64,000 nucleotides of DNA from Bacteroidota bacterium (GCA_027488905.1 JAIYAT010000039.1:62001-126000), one strand, 5' to 3'; shown: positions 48,127-59,036, numbered from the stretch's first letter. The notes: generated by a model not told the origin, from the letters alone. Made by a program: numbers and translations.

Positions 48127-49380
48127 ATGGCTTATTTATTTACCTCGGAGTCTGTAAGTGAAGGACACCCAGACAAAGTTGCCGATCAAATTTCGGATGC
48201 TTTAATTGACAACTTTTTAGCCTTCGACCCAGATTCGAAAGTTGCTTGTGAAACTTTAGTAACAACTGGCCAAGTTGTATTGGCTGGAGAAGTAAAATCT
48301 CGCGCTTACCTTGATGTTCAAGAAATAGCTCGTGGTGTTATCCGTAAAATTGGATACACTAAAAGCGAATATATGTTTGAAGCAAACTCTTGTGGAATCT
48401 TATCTGCAATTCATGAGCAAAGTGCAGATATCAACCAAGGTGTTGATCGTAAAAAGAAGCAAGATCAAGGTGCCGGTGACCAAGGAATGATGTTTGGTTA
48501 TGCAACAAACGAAACAGAAGATTTCATGCCATTACCTTTAGATTTAGCACACAAAATCTTAATCGAATTAGCTGCACTTAGAAGAGAAAACAAAGCTATT
48601 AAGTATTTGAGACCAGATGCTAAATCTCAGGTTACTTTAGAATACGATGACAACAACCAACCGGTTAGAATTGATTCAATTGTTGTTTCTACACAACATG
48701 ATGATTTTGATACGGAAGCAAAGATGTTAGCAAAAATTAAGGCTGATATCATTAAAATTTTAATTCCTCGTGTTAAAGCTAAGTACAAGAAATTTGCGCA
48801 TTTATTTAATGATAAAATAAATTACCATATTAACCCAACTGGTAAGTTTGTTATTGGCGGTCCTCATGGCGATACAGGCTTAACTGGACGTAAAATTATT
48901 GTAGATACTTACGGTGGTAAAGGCGCGCATGGTGGTGGCGCATTCTCAGGTAAAGACCCATCTAAAGTAGACCGTTCTGCTGCTTATGCAACTAGACATA
49001 TTGCAAAAAATTTAGTTGCTGCAGGTTTGTGTGATGAAGTTTTGGTACAAGTTTCTTATGCAATTGGTGTAAAAGACCCAATGGGAATTTATGTTAATAC
49101 CTACGGAACTGCAAAAGTTAAAATGACTGATGGAGAAATTGCTAAAGTTGTTGAAAAACTTTTTGATATGACTCCTTATGGTATCGAAACTCGTTTAAAA
49201 CTACGTAATCCTATCTACAGCGAAACTGCAGCGTATGGTCACATGGGACGTAAAAACGAAATCAAAGAAGTTAGTTTCAAAGGTCCTGAGGGTAAAATGG
49301 TTAAGTTTAAAGTTGAATTATTCACATGGGAGAAGTTGGACATGGTTGAGAAAGTGAAAAAAGCTTTTAAAATTAAATAG
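48127..49380 (+). CDS. metK: S-adenosylmethionine synthetase
   Basis: [56 protein letters not shown]. Confidence 0.98.
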   Translation: MAYLFTSESVSEGHPDKVADQISDALIDNFLAFDPDSKVACETLVTTGQVVLAGEVKSRAYLDVQEIARGVIRKIGYTKSEYMFEANSCGILSAIHEQSADINQGVDRKKKQDQGAGDQGMMFGYATNETEDFMPLPLDLAHKILIELAALRRENKAIKYLRPDAKSQVTLEYDDNNQPVRIDSIVVSTQHDDFDTEAKMLAKIKADIIKILIPRVKAKYKKFAHLFNDKINYHINPTGKFVIGGPHGDTGLTGRKIIVDTYGGKGAHGGGAFSGKDPSKVDRSAAYATRHIAKNLVAAGLCDEVLVQVSYAIGVKDPMGIYVNTYGTAKVKMTDGEIAKVVEKLFDMTPYGIETRLKLRNPIYSETAAYGHMGRKNEIKEVSFKGPEGKMVKFKVELFTWEKLDMVEKVKKAFKIK

Positions 49381-49410
49381 TTAACTAATTGGTTCAAACC
49401 GATAATTACA

Positions 49411-49438
49411 AAAAGGCAACATGAAAGTGTTGCCTTTT
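49411..49438 (+). terminator. Rho-independent terminator of metK
   Basis: AAAAGGCAACA-TGAAAG-TGTTGCCTTTTTT. Confidence 0.9.
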
Positions 49439-49458
49439 TTATGAATATTTTTTAGCAT

Positions 49459-50088
49459 ATGAAATATTATTTTATTACCTTTTTCTATATTGCTTTTCAA
49501 TTTGCTGCTTGTGATCAAGCACCAAAGAAGAAAACAAATACAGCAATTAATCAAGAGGCCAAAAGTAAAACTCCTAATGCTTCTTTAGAGGCGCATCAAT
49601 TCTTTGATTGGTGGCTAAGTGAAAACAAGCAAGTTGTAAATTTGAATGACCAATTCAGGGCAAAACTATTCTATAAAAGGGATGTTAAAGAACTTTTTTC
49701 TTACTTAAAAAAGAATGGTTTAAAAGCCTCACTTTTCGAAGGTATTCAGGACACCATTGATGGTTTGAGTTACAAGAGATTTAATCCAAGCCTTATTCAA
49801 ACGCCTTCTGTTAAGTGGATTGACCAAGATAGACTTAGATCATGCAGGAAAATTAGCAAGGATGCAATGTGGGATTGCTTAGCCCAAGATTATGGCATTA
49901 AGGATTATTATTATGTTTCAATCCCATTATTTTCTTCTGACAAAAAATGGGCAGTTGTGAGCATAAACTATATGGAAGTTTCAGGGAATAAGAGCAATGG
50001 TGCCAATAGGCTTTTTAAGAAAACTGGCGCTAAAAAATGGGAAGAAGTAGCAATATTAACTTTTTGGGGAAATTTTAAAGCCGATTAA
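49459..50088 (+). CDS. Hypothetical lipoprotein
   Basis: N-terminal MKYYFITFFYIAFQFAACDQ (lipobox FAAC). Confidence 0.65.
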   Translation: MKYYFITFFYIAFQFAACDQAPKKKTNTAINQEAKSKTPNASLEAHQFFDWWLSENKQVVNLNDQFRAKLFYKRDVKELFSYLKKNGLKASLFEGIQDTIDGLSYKRFNPSLIQTPSVKWIDQDRLRSCRKISKDAMWDCLAQDYGIKDYYYVSIPLFSSDKKWAVVSINYMEVSGNKSNGANRLFKKTGAKKWEEVAILTFWGNFKAD

Positions 50089-50762
50089 AACGTTTCTCCT
50101 TTTAGGTATTTGGTTTTAAGTAAAGAACATATTTTGTACCTTTCATCATGGGTGTCTTGGTATAAAGCTTCTAAAGTTTCGTAAACATGTTTAATTCCTA
50201 TTTTATTGGCCCATTCAAATGGTCCAAATGGATAGTTGGTGCCAAGTTTCATGCTTGTGTCAATGTCTGATATACTTGCAGTTCCTTCCTGCACAGTATA
50301 ACAAGCCTCATTTATAATCATAAAAATTATACGAGGCGTAACCATTCCAACTCTGTCTTCTACCATTTTAAATTGCCAATCAAGTTTATCCATTGCGGTT
50401 TGAACCGAGATTTGATTCTCAGAATATGCGATAGAAAGTTCTGCAAAACTTCTGTTGATAAATGTGGGTAAGGCATTTAGGCCAATTAAGTTGCATTCTA
50501 TTGGTCTGCCATAATCGTTGATGGCTTTAGAAAGTTGTTGTTTAACAGCACAAACAAATACTGTAATTCCTTTGAGATTAGCATAATACTTTAATTGATC
50601 AAGTTTTTCATCGAATTTTAGATCAAAAATTACATCGTAATCACGTAAATTGGCACTGAGTAAATCACTATCATCAATTGAAAAAAATTCACATGAAACA
50701 TTTTCAAGCTTTTCTTTTAATTCTTTTATACGGTTCTTTGAACCTCTCGCCAAAATTTTCAT
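50085..50762 (-). CDS. 3-hydroxyacyl-CoA dehydrogenase C-terminal-domain-like protein
   Basis: RVGMVTPRIIFMIINEACYTVQEGTASISDIDTSMKLGTNYPFGPFEWANKIG. Start at MKILARG preferred. Confidence 0.85.
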   Translation of the reverse strand: MKILARGSKNRIKELKEKLENVSCEFFSIDDSDLLSANLRDYDVIFDLKFDEKLDQLKYYANLKGITVFVCAVKQQLSKAINDYGRPIECNLIGLNALPTFINRSFAELSIAYSENQISVQTAMDKLDWQFKMVEDRVGMVTPRIIFMIINEACYTVQEGTASISDIDTSMKLGTNYPFGPFEWANKIGIKHVYETLEALYQDTHDERYKICSLLKTKYLKGETF

Positions 50763-50806
50763 ATTCGCAGCAAATTCATTCAGACAAAGATAAAAACCCA
50801 ACCCTC

Positions 50807-51187
50807 ATGGAAAAGAAAATAATTACATCTTCCGACGCCCCCGCTCCAATTGGACCTTATAGCCATGGTGTTTTATGCAATGGCGTTTTATATACAAGTG
50901 GCCAAGTAGCAAAGGATGCTAAAACAGGCGAAATGATTCAAAGTGATATAAAATCTGAAACCCATAAGGTTATGGAGAATCTTGCTTTCATTTTAAAGTC
51001 TGCTGGTATGGATTTTAAGAATGTTGTTAAAACAACAATTTATTGCACAGACTTATCAAATTTTGCAGCAATTAATGAGGTTTATGGTTCATACTTTAGT
51101 TCAGATTTTCCAGCTAGAGAAACCGTACAAGTGGTTAAATTACCCCTCAACGCTAATGTTGAAATTAGTGTAATAGCTGTTAATTGA
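50807..51187 (+). CDS. ridA: RidA family enamine/imine deaminase
   Basis: SSDAPAPIGPYSHGVLCNGVLYTSGQVAKDAKTG…FPARETVQVVKLPLNANVEISVIA. Start at 50807. Confidence 0.94.
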   Translation: MEKKIITSSDAPAPIGPYSHGVLCNGVLYTSGQVAKDAKTGEMIQSDIKSETHKVMENLAFILKSAGMDFKNVVKTTIYCTDLSNFAAINEVYGSYFSSDFPARETVQVVKLPLNANVEISVIAVN

Positions 51188-51191
51188 TAAA

Positions 51192-51824
51192 ATGAACTTA
51201 CGATTCGCCAATTTTCTTTCTATTGTTGCTCACCCTATTTTCATTAACCTGTTATGTTTAATAACGTTGTTCTCTTTACAACCAAGTTTATATTATGGAA
51301 TTCCTGGCAAGATTAAATTTTACTACATTGGATATATTTTTTTGTTAACCAGTATTATTCCATCCTTGAGTGTAGTTCTTATGAAGTTGCTTGGATCAGT
51401 TCAGAACATTACTTTAGAAAATAAAGAAGATAGAGTATTGCCTTATATTGTTACCGTAATATTTTACCTCTTTACCTATTATAATTTTAGGACTAGTTTG
51501 TTAACTAGCAGTATTTTGCTGATGTACTTAGTTGCATGTGGTTTAATAGTTTTTTCTGTTCTATTAATTAATTTTTATTCAAAAATTAGCATTCACATGG
51601 CAACATTGGGTGCACTTTGTGGATTGATTGCTTCATCAGCACCTGTTTCAATGATTGATATTAGATGGCTATTGATTTTTTTTATTGTAACAAGTGGATT
51701 GGTTGCAACCGCTAGGTATTCTCTCAAAGCGCATTCAGTTGTTCAATTGTATTTGGGCTTTATTTTAGGATTTTTTACGATGTTCGTTTTTCTTTTTAAT
51801 TTAGTTAAACCTTTCACTATATAA
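51192..51824 (+). CDS. Multi-pass membrane protein, unknown function
   Basis: Several hydrophobic segments. Confidence 0.7.
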   Translation: MNLRFANFLSIVAHPIFINLLCLITLFSLQPSLYYGIPGKIKFYYIGYIFLLTSIIPSLSVVLMKLLGSVQNITLENKEDRVLPYIVTVIFYLFTYYNFRTSLLTSSILLMYLVACGLIVFSVLLINFYSKISIHMATLGALCGLIASSAPVSMIDIRWLLIFFIVTSGLVATARYSLKAHSVVQLYLGFILGFFTMFVFLFNLVKPFTI

Positions 51825-51826
51825 TT

Positions 51827-52609
51827 ATGAATTTTCAAACAATTTTATTTTCAAATGAAAATGGGGTAGCAACTATCACGTTGAATAGGCCTGATGTATT
51901 TAATGCTTTTAATGAAGAATTAAGTAAAGATGTAAATGATGCTTTAAAGTTAGTTGGTAAGGATAAAAGTGTTAGAGTTTTGGTTATTACGGGTGCAGGA
52001 AAGGCATTTTGTAGTGGACAAGATTTAAAAGACATTGCTGGTAAAAAGGATAGGAGTTTAAGTGAGAGTTTGTATAAGAGATACAATCCGATGATAAAGG
52101 CAATTAGAAATTTGTCGATTCCTGTGATTTGCAAATTGAATGGAGTTGCAGCAGGTGCGGGTTGCTCGTTGGCCTTGGCATGTGATATAATTGTTGCCGC
52201 TGAAAATGCTTCCTTGATTGAGGTTTTTGTTAATGTTGGTTTAGTCTTGGATAGTGGATCATCCTATTTTTTGCCTAGAATTTTAGGTTCGGCCAGAGCT
52301 TTTGAACTTGCTACAATGGGCACAAAAGTTTCTGCTCAGCAGGCTTACGATTGGGGAATGGTAAATCGAGTTGTAAAACCTGAGGAACTAGAGAATGAGG
52401 TTGGGAAATTTGTTCAATATTATGCTTCAGCGCCTACTAAAGCCATCGGTTTAATGAAAAAGATGCTTCAAAAATCGTACACTGCTAATTTGGATGATAT
52501 GTTAGAGTATGAGGCATTTTGCCAAGAGATTTCAGGTAAAAGTAATGATTATAAGGAAGGTGTTGCGGCCTTTAATGAAAAAAGAAGGCCTCTTTTTAAT
52601 GGAAATTAA
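51827..52609 (+). CDS. Enoyl-CoA hydratase/isomerase family (PaaG-like)
   Basis: VLVITGAGKAFCSGQDLKDIAG and KLNGVAAGAGCSLALACDIIVAAENASLIEVFVNVGLVLDSGSSYFLPR. Confidence 0.93.
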   Translation: MNFQTILFSNENGVATITLNRPDVFNAFNEELSKDVNDALKLVGKDKSVRVLVITGAGKAFCSGQDLKDIAGKKDRSLSESLYKRYNPMIKAIRNLSIPVICKLNGVAAGAGCSLALACDIIVAAENASLIEVFVNVGLVLDSGSSYFLPRILGSARAFELATMGTKVSAQQAYDWGMVNRVVKPEELENEVGKFVQYYASAPTKAIGLMKKMLQKSYTANLDDMLEYEAFCQEISGKSNDYKEGVAAFNEKRRPLFNGN

Positions 52610-52738
52610 TTTTCTTATAATTTTCTTAAAATTTAATTAGCTGAATATTAGTGAATTGTATTTTTGACTCACTTTTTAAATTTTATTTAACATCTAGTTT
52701 AACTGAGTTAAGTTATTTTTAAATAAATATATTTCCTT

Positions 52739-53503
52739 ATGTCAGTTAAATTGTCCAACATTTGCCTTGCAATAAGAGATTCAAAATCTTGTCCCTTTGC
52801 AGTTGATTTGTTATCTAAACTTAGGAGTCAGTTTAATGCTAATTGTTTAGTTATTACTTCTAATTCTGCAGGTTTATCATTTGGCCAAGGTGTAGAAATT
52901 GTTAATGTTACTTCCGAGAGGGAGGCAATTAATACTATTATAAAGAGTAATTCAGATCTGGTTATAGTTTCCATAACCACTGATTCAGGTACTCAAGGAT
53001 TAATTACAGCTAAGGAAGCTAATTCGTTAATTGATAAACTAGGAAGCATAGTACTTACTATACCCACCGTTACCTCTGGGATTGATTTCACGAATATCAT
53101 TGTTCCCTTAGATACATCATCGGAAACCCGCCAAAAGGTTCCTTATGCTGTAGAGTTTGGAAAGATGTTTAATTCCACTATTCATGTTTTAGGTGTGAGT
53201 AGCGAAACAGGAAAGGATGCTGAAGTTTTAATTAAGAATTATATCAGACAAGTTAGCAATAACATAGAAGAAAAGGGAGTTAGAGTAACTACCGACATAA
53301 GATTAGGCGGCAATCCAACTGAGAAAATCTTAGCCTATGCGGAGGAAAAGTCGGCTGGACTAATTGCCATCATGACTGAGCAAGAAACAAGTTTAGCATC
53401 ATTCTTTAAAGGAAAATACTCTGAACAAATGATAAAAAATTCAGAAGTTCCAGTATTATCTATTCACCCAAAGGATTTAATAGTAAGCGAGGCAAGATTA
53501 TAA
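52739..53503 (+). CDS. Universal stress protein (UspA) family
   Basis: NIIVPLDTSSETRQKVPYAVEFGKMFNSTIHVLGV…GLIAIMTEQ…MIKNSEVPVLSIHP. Confidence 0.85.
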   Translation: MSVKLSNICLAIRDSKSCPFAVDLLSKLRSQFNANCLVITSNSAGLSFGQGVEIVNVTSEREAINTIIKSNSDLVIVSITTDSGTQGLITAKEANSLIDKLGSIVLTIPTVTSGIDFTNIIVPLDTSSETRQKVPYAVEFGKMFNSTIHVLGVSSETGKDAEVLIKNYIRQVSNNIEEKGVRVTTDIRLGGNPTEKILAYAEEKSAGLIAIMTEQETSLASFFKGKYSEQMIKNSEVPVLSIHPKDLIVSEARL

Positions 53504-53664
53504 TTCCATGCAATAATCTTATTTAATTCTTATCGTTGGATTTAAATATAAAATCCATTACTTATTTTTACATGCTTTTATAAAGTAAAAACCTTAATTG
53601 GTAATTGATGTTTATTAATTATTTGTAACTGTAAAAGCTGGAAAATTTCTTATTCGACCTAAAA

Positions 53665-55584
53665 ATGAAGATCAACCCTGGAAAAAATTTGGAGCCAATA
53701 ATGCTCCCTTCAGACCTAAAAAAGCTGAATGAAGAAGAATTAGTAAAAATAGCTGCAGAACTAAGGCAATATATTATAGATACAGTATCTGTTTATGGTG
53801 GCCATTTTGGAGCCAGTTTAGGAGTGGTCGAGTTAACTGTAGCTTTGCATTATGCATTCAATACTCCTTTTGATCAATTGGTTTGGGATGTGGGACACCA
53901 AGCGTATGGGCATAAAATTCTTACTGGTAGGCGAGATGTATTTCATACAAATAGAACTTATCAAGGTATTTCTGGTTTTCCTAAGCGAAGTGAAAGTGAA
54001 TATGATGCTTTTGGGGTTGGACATTCTTCTACTTCTATTTCTGCCGCATTAGGTATGGCTGTTGCATCAAAGTTGAAAGGAGAACATGACAGGCAACATA
54101 TTGCTGTTATAGGCGATGGAGCTTTAACAGGTGGAATGGCCTTTGAAGGGTTAAATCATGCTGGGGTTGCTAATGCTAACATTATTGTTATCTTAAATGA
54201 CAATTGTATGAGTATTGATCCAAATGTTGGTGCACTAAAAGAATATCTAACAGATATTACCACTTCTCCAACTTACAATAGGTTTAAGGATGATATTTGG
54301 AAAACATTAGATAAGCTGAGCAAAATGGGAAAAATATCGCAAGATATTTTATCCAAGGTACACGATACATTAAAGGGCGGATTGCTAAAGCACAGTAATT
54401 TATTTGAAGCGCTCGGTTTTAGGTATTTTGGACCAGTTGATGGGCATGATGTGAACCATTTGGTAAAGATTTTTAATGACTTGAAAAAAATCCCTGGTCC
54501 TAAGCTTTTACATTGTGTGACAGTTAAGGGGAAAGGATTTGCTCCAGCTGAGAAAGATCAGACCAAGTGGCATGCTCCAGGATTATTTGATAAAGTTAGC
54601 GGAGAAATTTTCAAATCAGCCATAGTATCACCTCAGCCGCCAAAGTATCAAGATGTATTTGGTAATACATTAGTTGAATTGGCTGAAAAAAATCCATTAA
54701 TTGTTGGTGTAACTCCTGCAATGCCTTCTGGTAGCAGTATGAATATTATGATGAAAGCAATGCCAGACAGGGCCTTTGATGTTGGAATTGCTGAGCAACA
54801 TGCAGTAACATTTAGTGCAGGTTTAGCAACCCAAGGATTGGTTCCTTTTTGTAATATTTATTCAACATTTATGCAAAGGGCCTATGATCAAGTTGTACAT
54901 GATGTGGCTTTGCAAAAACTACATGTAGTATTCTGCATGGATAGAGCCGGATTAGCTGGAGCTGATGGACAAACACATCATGGCATGTTGGATGTTCCAT
55001 ACATGAGATGTGTACCCAATATGGTTGTTTCTGCACCTATGGATGAAGAAGAACTTAGAAACCTAATGTTTACAGCTAGTTTACCTGAAAATGCTGGTCC
55101 GTTTAGCATTAGATATCCTAGAGGTAATGGGGTAATGATTGATTGGAAAAGACCCTTAAACAAACTACCAATTGGTAAAGGAAGAAAGTTAAGAGAGGGA
55201 AAAGATATTGCTATATTGTCTTTTGGAACCGCTGGAAATTTGGCTCAAACCGCATTAAACCTTTTAGAAAAAGAAGGAATACTCGGGGCTCACTATGATA
55301 TGCGTTTTGTTAAACCTATCGATGAAGAAATGTTGCATGAAGTTTTTACCAACTTTAAGCAAATTATAACTGTTGAAGATGGCACAATTGTAGGTGGTTT
55401 TGGTTCTGCGGTATTAGAGTTTATGGCAGATCACCATTATAATTCTAATGTAAAAAGAATGGGTATGCCAGATAGAATTGTTGAGCATGGCGAACCAAAT
55501 GAACTCTACTTAGAATGCGGCTTTGATGCAAAAAGTATTGTTTCGATGACGAAGTCAGTGTTAGGAGTTAGGCAAAGAGCCTAA
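53665..55584 (+). CDS. dxs: 1-deoxy-D-xylulose-5-phosphate synthase
   Basis: GGHFGASLGVVELTVALHYAFNTPFDQLVWDVGHQAYGHKILTGRRD, GDGALTGGMAFEGLNHAG. Confidence 0.97.
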   Translation: MKINPGKNLEPIMLPSDLKKLNEEELVKIAAELRQYIIDTVSVYGGHFGASLGVVELTVALHYAFNTPFDQLVWDVGHQAYGHKILTGRRDVFHTNRTYQGISGFPKRSESEYDAFGVGHSSTSISAALGMAVASKLKGEHDRQHIAVIGDGALTGGMAFEGLNHAGVANANIIVILNDNCMSIDPNVGALKEYLTDITTSPTYNRFKDDIWKTLDKLSKMGKISQDILSKVHDTLKGGLLKHSNLFEALGFRYFGPVDGHDVNHLVKIFNDLKKIPGPKLLHCVTVKGKGFAPAEKDQTKWHAPGLFDKVSGEIFKSAIVSPQPPKYQDVFGNTLVELAEKNPLIVGVTPAMPSGSSMNIMMKAMPDRAFDVGIAEQHAVTFSAGLATQGLVPFCNIYSTFMQRAYDQVVHDVALQKLHVVFCMDRAGLAGADGQTHHGMLDVPYMRCVPNMVVSAPMDEEELRNLMFTASLPENAGPFSIRYPRGNGVMIDWKRPLNKLPIGKGRKLREGKDIAILSFGTAGNLAQTALNLLEKEGILGAHYDMRFVKPIDEEMLHEVFTNFKQIITVEDGTIVGGFGSAVLEFMADHHYNSNVKRMGMPDRIVEHGEPNELYLECGFDAKSIVSMTKSVLGVRQRA

Positions 55585-55600
55585 CCCCTAAATTGAGTTA

Positions 55601-56308
55601 TTAACTAACGGTAGTTCCAACGTTTTCACCGTTACATACGCTAAGTAAATTACCTTTTTTGTTCATGTCAAAAACAACAATTGACATTTTGTTTTCTTGG
55701 CATAATGTAATGGCTGTTAAGTCCATAACATTCAAACCTCTTTCATAAACTTCCTCATAGCTTATGTTTTCAAATCGTGTTGCGTTAGGGTCTTTTTCTG
55801 GGTCTGCTGTATAAATTCCATCAACCCTAGTGCCTTTTAGCACAAGATTGGCTTCAATTTCCACCGCCCTTAAAGAGGCAGCAGTATCGGTAGTAAAATA
55901 TGGATTACCAGTTCCTGCACCAAAAATAACCACTCTTCCTTTTTCAAGGTGTCTTATTGCTTTACGTCTGATAAAAGGTTCAGCAATTTGATCCATATGT
56001 ATGGCACTTTGTAAGCGTGTTTTCATGCCATATTTCTCAAGTGCACCTTGAAGTGCCATAGCATTAATTACCGTTGCCAGCATTCCCATATAATCCCCTT
56101 GTGCTCTTTCTACAAGACCTCCGGAAACCCCTTGAACTCCTCTAAAAATATTTCCGCCTCCAATTACAATAGCAACTTCTACACCAGCATCTACAACTTG
56201 TTTTACTTCTTTGGCATATTGTTCAAGTATGCTAGGGTCTATTCCGTATTGAAGTGACCCCATTAGGGCTTCACCACTAAGTTTTAATAATATTCTTTTG
56301 TATTTCAT
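55601..56308 (-). CDS. pyrH: UMP kinase
   Basis: [14 protein letters not shown]…[10 protein letters not shown]…[20 protein letters not shown]. Confidence 0.96.
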   Translation of the reverse strand: MKYKRILLKLSGEALMGSLQYGIDPSILEQYAKEVKQVVDAGVEVAIVIGGGNIFRGVQGVSGGLVERAQGDYMGMLATVINAMALQGALEKYGMKTRLQSAIHMDQIAEPFIRRKAIRHLEKGRVVIFGAGTGNPYFTTDTAASLRAVEIEANLVLKGTRVDGIYTADPEKDPNATRFENISYEEVYERGLNVMDLTAITLCQENKMSIVVFDMNKKGNLLSVCNGENVGTTVS

Positions 56309-56343
56309 AAGTCTAAAAATTGTTGTGAAACAAAAATAAGAAA

Positions 56344-56375
56344 AAAAAATCCTCTCGTTTCGGAGAGGATTTTTT
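56344..56375 (-). terminator. Rho-independent terminator downstream of tsf
   Basis: AAAAAATCCTCTC-GTTTCG-GAGAGGATTTTTT. Confidence 0.88.
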
Positions 56376-56376
56376 A

Positions 56377-57207
56377 TTATAGAGAAACTCTTTTAAATGC
56401 TGTTACTGTGAGTCCCTTTTCAATACTATCGAGCATTTGGGAAATTGTTTTGCTGCTATCTTTTACAAACTCTTGATTCAAGAGTGTTGAATCTTTATAA
56501 AATTTTCCAAGTTTACCTTGAGCAATTTTCTCTAACATATTTTCTGGCTTACCTTCTGCACGGGCTTGATCCATGCCAATCGCCATTTCTCTTTCGATTA
56601 CGCTGGCATCTACATCTTCTTTGTCTAATGCAACTGGATTAAGCGCTGCAATTTGCATAGCAACGTCTTTACCTGCTGAGAAATTATTTTCGTTTGCAGC
56701 GATGTTTAAAGACACAAGCACACCGATTCTATTTCCTGCGTGAATATAAGGGACAAGATTAGTTCCTTCCATTACTTCGTAACGAACTACGTCTATTTTC
56801 TCGCCAATTTTTCCTACTTGTTCAATAATTTTATCCCCTACATTACCACCATCCATTGTTAAAGCTTTCAAAGCATCAACATTTTGAGCTTTATTTGCTA
56901 AAGCAGTGTCAGCTAATTTATGAGCGAATGCTACAAAGTCTTCGTTTTTTGCAACGAAATCTGTTTCACAACTTAATTGAAGTATAATTCCAAAAGTTTT
57001 GTTTTCGGAAACTTTTGCAATAATTGCACCTTCTTTAGCATCTCTGTCAGCTCTATTTGCTGAAATTTTAGCTCCCTTTTTGCGCAAAAAATCAACGGCA
57101 GCCTCGAAATCTCCATTAGTTTCTTGAAGTGCCTTTTTGCAATCCATCATACCCGCACCTGTCATAGTGCGAAGTTTGTTTACATCTGATGCGGTTATTG
57201 TTGTCAT
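56377..57207 (-). CDS. tsf: Elongation factor Ts
   Basis: [37 protein letters not shown]. Confidence 0.97.
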   Translation of the reverse strand: MTTITASDVNKLRTMTGAGMMDCKKALQETNGDFEAAVDFLRKKGAKISANRADRDAKEGAIIAKVSENKTFGIILQLSCETDFVAKNEDFVAFAHKLADTALANKAQNVDALKALTMDGGNVGDKIIEQVGKIGEKIDVVRYEVMEGTNLVPYIHAGNRIGVLVSLNIAANENNFSAGKDVAMQIAALNPVALDKEDVDASVIEREMAIGMDQARAEGKPENMLEKIAQGKLGKFYKDSTLLNQEFVKDSSKTISQMLDSIEKGLTVTAFKRVSL

Positions 57208-57229
57208 TTTATTAAATTTTATATTTTAA

Positions 57230-57259
57230 AAAAAGCCTTCACCAAAAGGGGAAGGCTTT
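57230..57259 (-). terminator. Hairpin terminator between rpsB and tsf
   Basis: AAAGCCTTC-(10 nt)-GAAGGCTTT, T-run on the minus strand. Confidence 0.75.
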
Positions 57260-57264
57260 AAATT

Positions 57265-58008
57265 TTATGCTTCTTCTTTTTCGATAACAGCCTCTTTATC
57301 TACTGTTTCTTCCTTCTCACGTTTACGCTCTGCTAATCCCTCAACAATTGAGTCTGTAATATAGCGTGCAATTAAAGAGATTGATTTTGCAGCATCATCG
57401 TTTGCTGGAATTGGATAGTCAACCAATGTCGGATCAGAATTTGTATCAACAATTCCAAAGGTTGGTATGTTAAGTTTAGTGGCTTCTGAAACTGCGATAT
57501 GTTCTCTACGAATATCAACGATAAACAAAGCTGCAGGTAGTCTGTTTAAGTCTGCAATACCTCCTAAAACCTTTTTTAACTTGATTTTTTCGCGCTCAAT
57601 CATTAAACGCTCTTTCTTGTTAATGTTAACATAAGTACCATCTGAAGAAAGCTTTTCAAGAGTTTGCATTTTCTTGATGCTTTTTCTAACTGTACCAAAA
57701 TTAGTTAACATACCACCAAGCCAACGATCACAGATAAAAGGCATGTTAACCCTTTTTGCTTCGTTTTCAACGATCTCTTTCGCTTGTTTTTTAGTGGCAA
57801 CGTAAAGTACTTTACGACCAGATTTAACGATGTTTTTTATGGCTTGAGCGGCCTCATCCAGCTTTACAGCTGTTTTGTGTAAATCGATGAGGTGGATTCC
57901 ATTTTTTTCCATAAAAATATATGGTGCCATTTTTGGATTCCATTTGCGGGTTAAGTGACCAAAGTGCACCCCCGCTTCCAGCAACTCTTCGTGCGTGATA
58001 TTAGACAT
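57265..58008 (-). CDS. rpsB: 30S ribosomal protein S2
   Basis: LLEAGVHFGHLTRKWNPKMAPYIF, RWLGGMLTNFGTVRKSIKKM. Confidence 0.97.
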   Translation of the reverse strand: MSNITHEELLEAGVHFGHLTRKWNPKMAPYIFMEKNGIHLIDLHKTAVKLDEAAQAIKNIVKSGRKVLYVATKKQAKEIVENEAKRVNMPFICDRWLGGMLTNFGTVRKSIKKMQTLEKLSSDGTYVNINKKERLMIEREKIKLKKVLGGIADLNRLPAALFIVDIRREHIAVSEATKLNIPTFGIVDTNSDPTLVDYPIPANDDAAKSISLIARYITDSIVEGLAERKREKEETVDKEAVIEKEEA

Positions 58009-58030
58009 ATAAAAATTAAAATAATTCGGA

Positions 58031-58417
58031 TTAACGTTTTACGAATTGGAAACGTTTACGAGCTTTCTTTTGTCCTGGCTTCTTACGTTCAACCATTCTT
58101 GGGTCACGAGTAAGTAGTCCATTAACTTTTAAAGCTGGTTTTGTTTCTGCATTGTTTTTTACCAATGCTCTTGCAATAGCTAATTTTAAAGCATCTGCCT
58201 GACCAGTTATACCTCCGCCATCAATATGAGCAGTAACATCAAATTGTCCACTAGTGCTAGTTACTTCAAATGGCTTATTTACAGCAATTTGTAAACTTAA
58301 AGTAGGAAAGTAGGTTTTAAGTTCCTTTTTATTGATAGTAATATTTCCTGTTCCCGGAGTTATATATACTCGGGCTACAGCCGTTTTTCTTCTTCCTAAT
58401 GCGTTATTAACTTCCAT
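58031..58417 (-). CDS. rpsI: 30S ribosomal protein S9
   Basis: ALGRRKTAVARVYITPGTG…DPRMVERKKPGQKKARKRFQFVKR. Confidence 0.97.
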   Translation of the reverse strand: MEVNNALGRRKTAVARVYITPGTGNITINKKELKTYFPTLSLQIAVNKPFEVTSTSGQFDVTAHIDGGGITGQADALKLAIARALVKNNAETKPALKVNGLLTRDPRMVERKKPGQKKARKRFQFVKR

Positions 58418-58420
58418 GTA

Positions 58421-58864
58421 TTAGAATTTTATTTCTTTTGGTTGTTGAGCTCCATGTGGATGTTCAGATCCAGCATATACATGCAAGTTTCTGAATAACT
58501 GAGAGCCTAATTTATTTTTCGGTAGCATACCTTTTATTGCATGCTCTACTACGTAAGTTGGTCTCCTTACTAAAATGTCTTTTGCAACTTCATATCGCAA
58601 ACCTCCTGGGTAACCAGAGAAGAATTTGTACTCCTTGTCGTTTACTTTGTTGCCTGTGAATCTGATTTTCTCAGCGTTAATAATAATCACATAATCACCG
58701 CAATCTGCATGTGGTGTAAATGAAGGTTTGTTCTTGCCACGTAATATATTTGCAATTTTACTGGCAAAACGGCCTAATGTTTGTCCTTCAGCATCAACGA
58801 TTAACCAATTCTTGGTAATTGTTGCCTTGTTGGCTGAAATTGTTTTGTAACTCAATGCGTCCAC
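58421..58864 (-). CDS. rplM: 50S ribosomal protein L13 (apparent GTG start)
   Basis: WLIVDAEGQTLGRFASKIANILRGKNKPSFTPHADCGDYVIIINAEKI. Confidence 0.97.
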   Translation of the reverse strand: MDALSYKTISANKATITKNWLIVDAEGQTLGRFASKIANILRGKNKPSFTPHADCGDYVIIINAEKIRFTGNKVNDKEYKFFSGYPGGLRYEVAKDILVRRPTYVVEHAIKGMLPKNKLGSQLFRNLHVYAGSEHPHGAQQPKEIKF

Positions 58865-59036
58865 GCTTGTATCTGTTTAATAAGGGGTCGCAAAAATAGG
58901 TTAGGAATTTGTAATTCACAACTAATTGTTAAAAATTCTTTTTTGAATTCTAAGAAATTTCAATTTTGTGCCATTTGATAGTACTTTTAATTCACCTCAT
59001 TTCAAAAATAAGTTACCTTGCAGAAAAATTAAAATT

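Noticed and set aside
83-50406. GGTTCAAACC copies as tRNA T-arm fragments or integration (att) sites
   Set aside because: The word resembles a T-loop (GTTCRA), but no acceptor, D or anticodon arms surround it, and most copies lie in intact coding genes.
83-50406. The motif as a Chi- or KOPS-like polar sequence
   Set aside because: The two orientations are nearly balanced within the window, whereas Chi/KOPS motifs are strongly strand-skewed.
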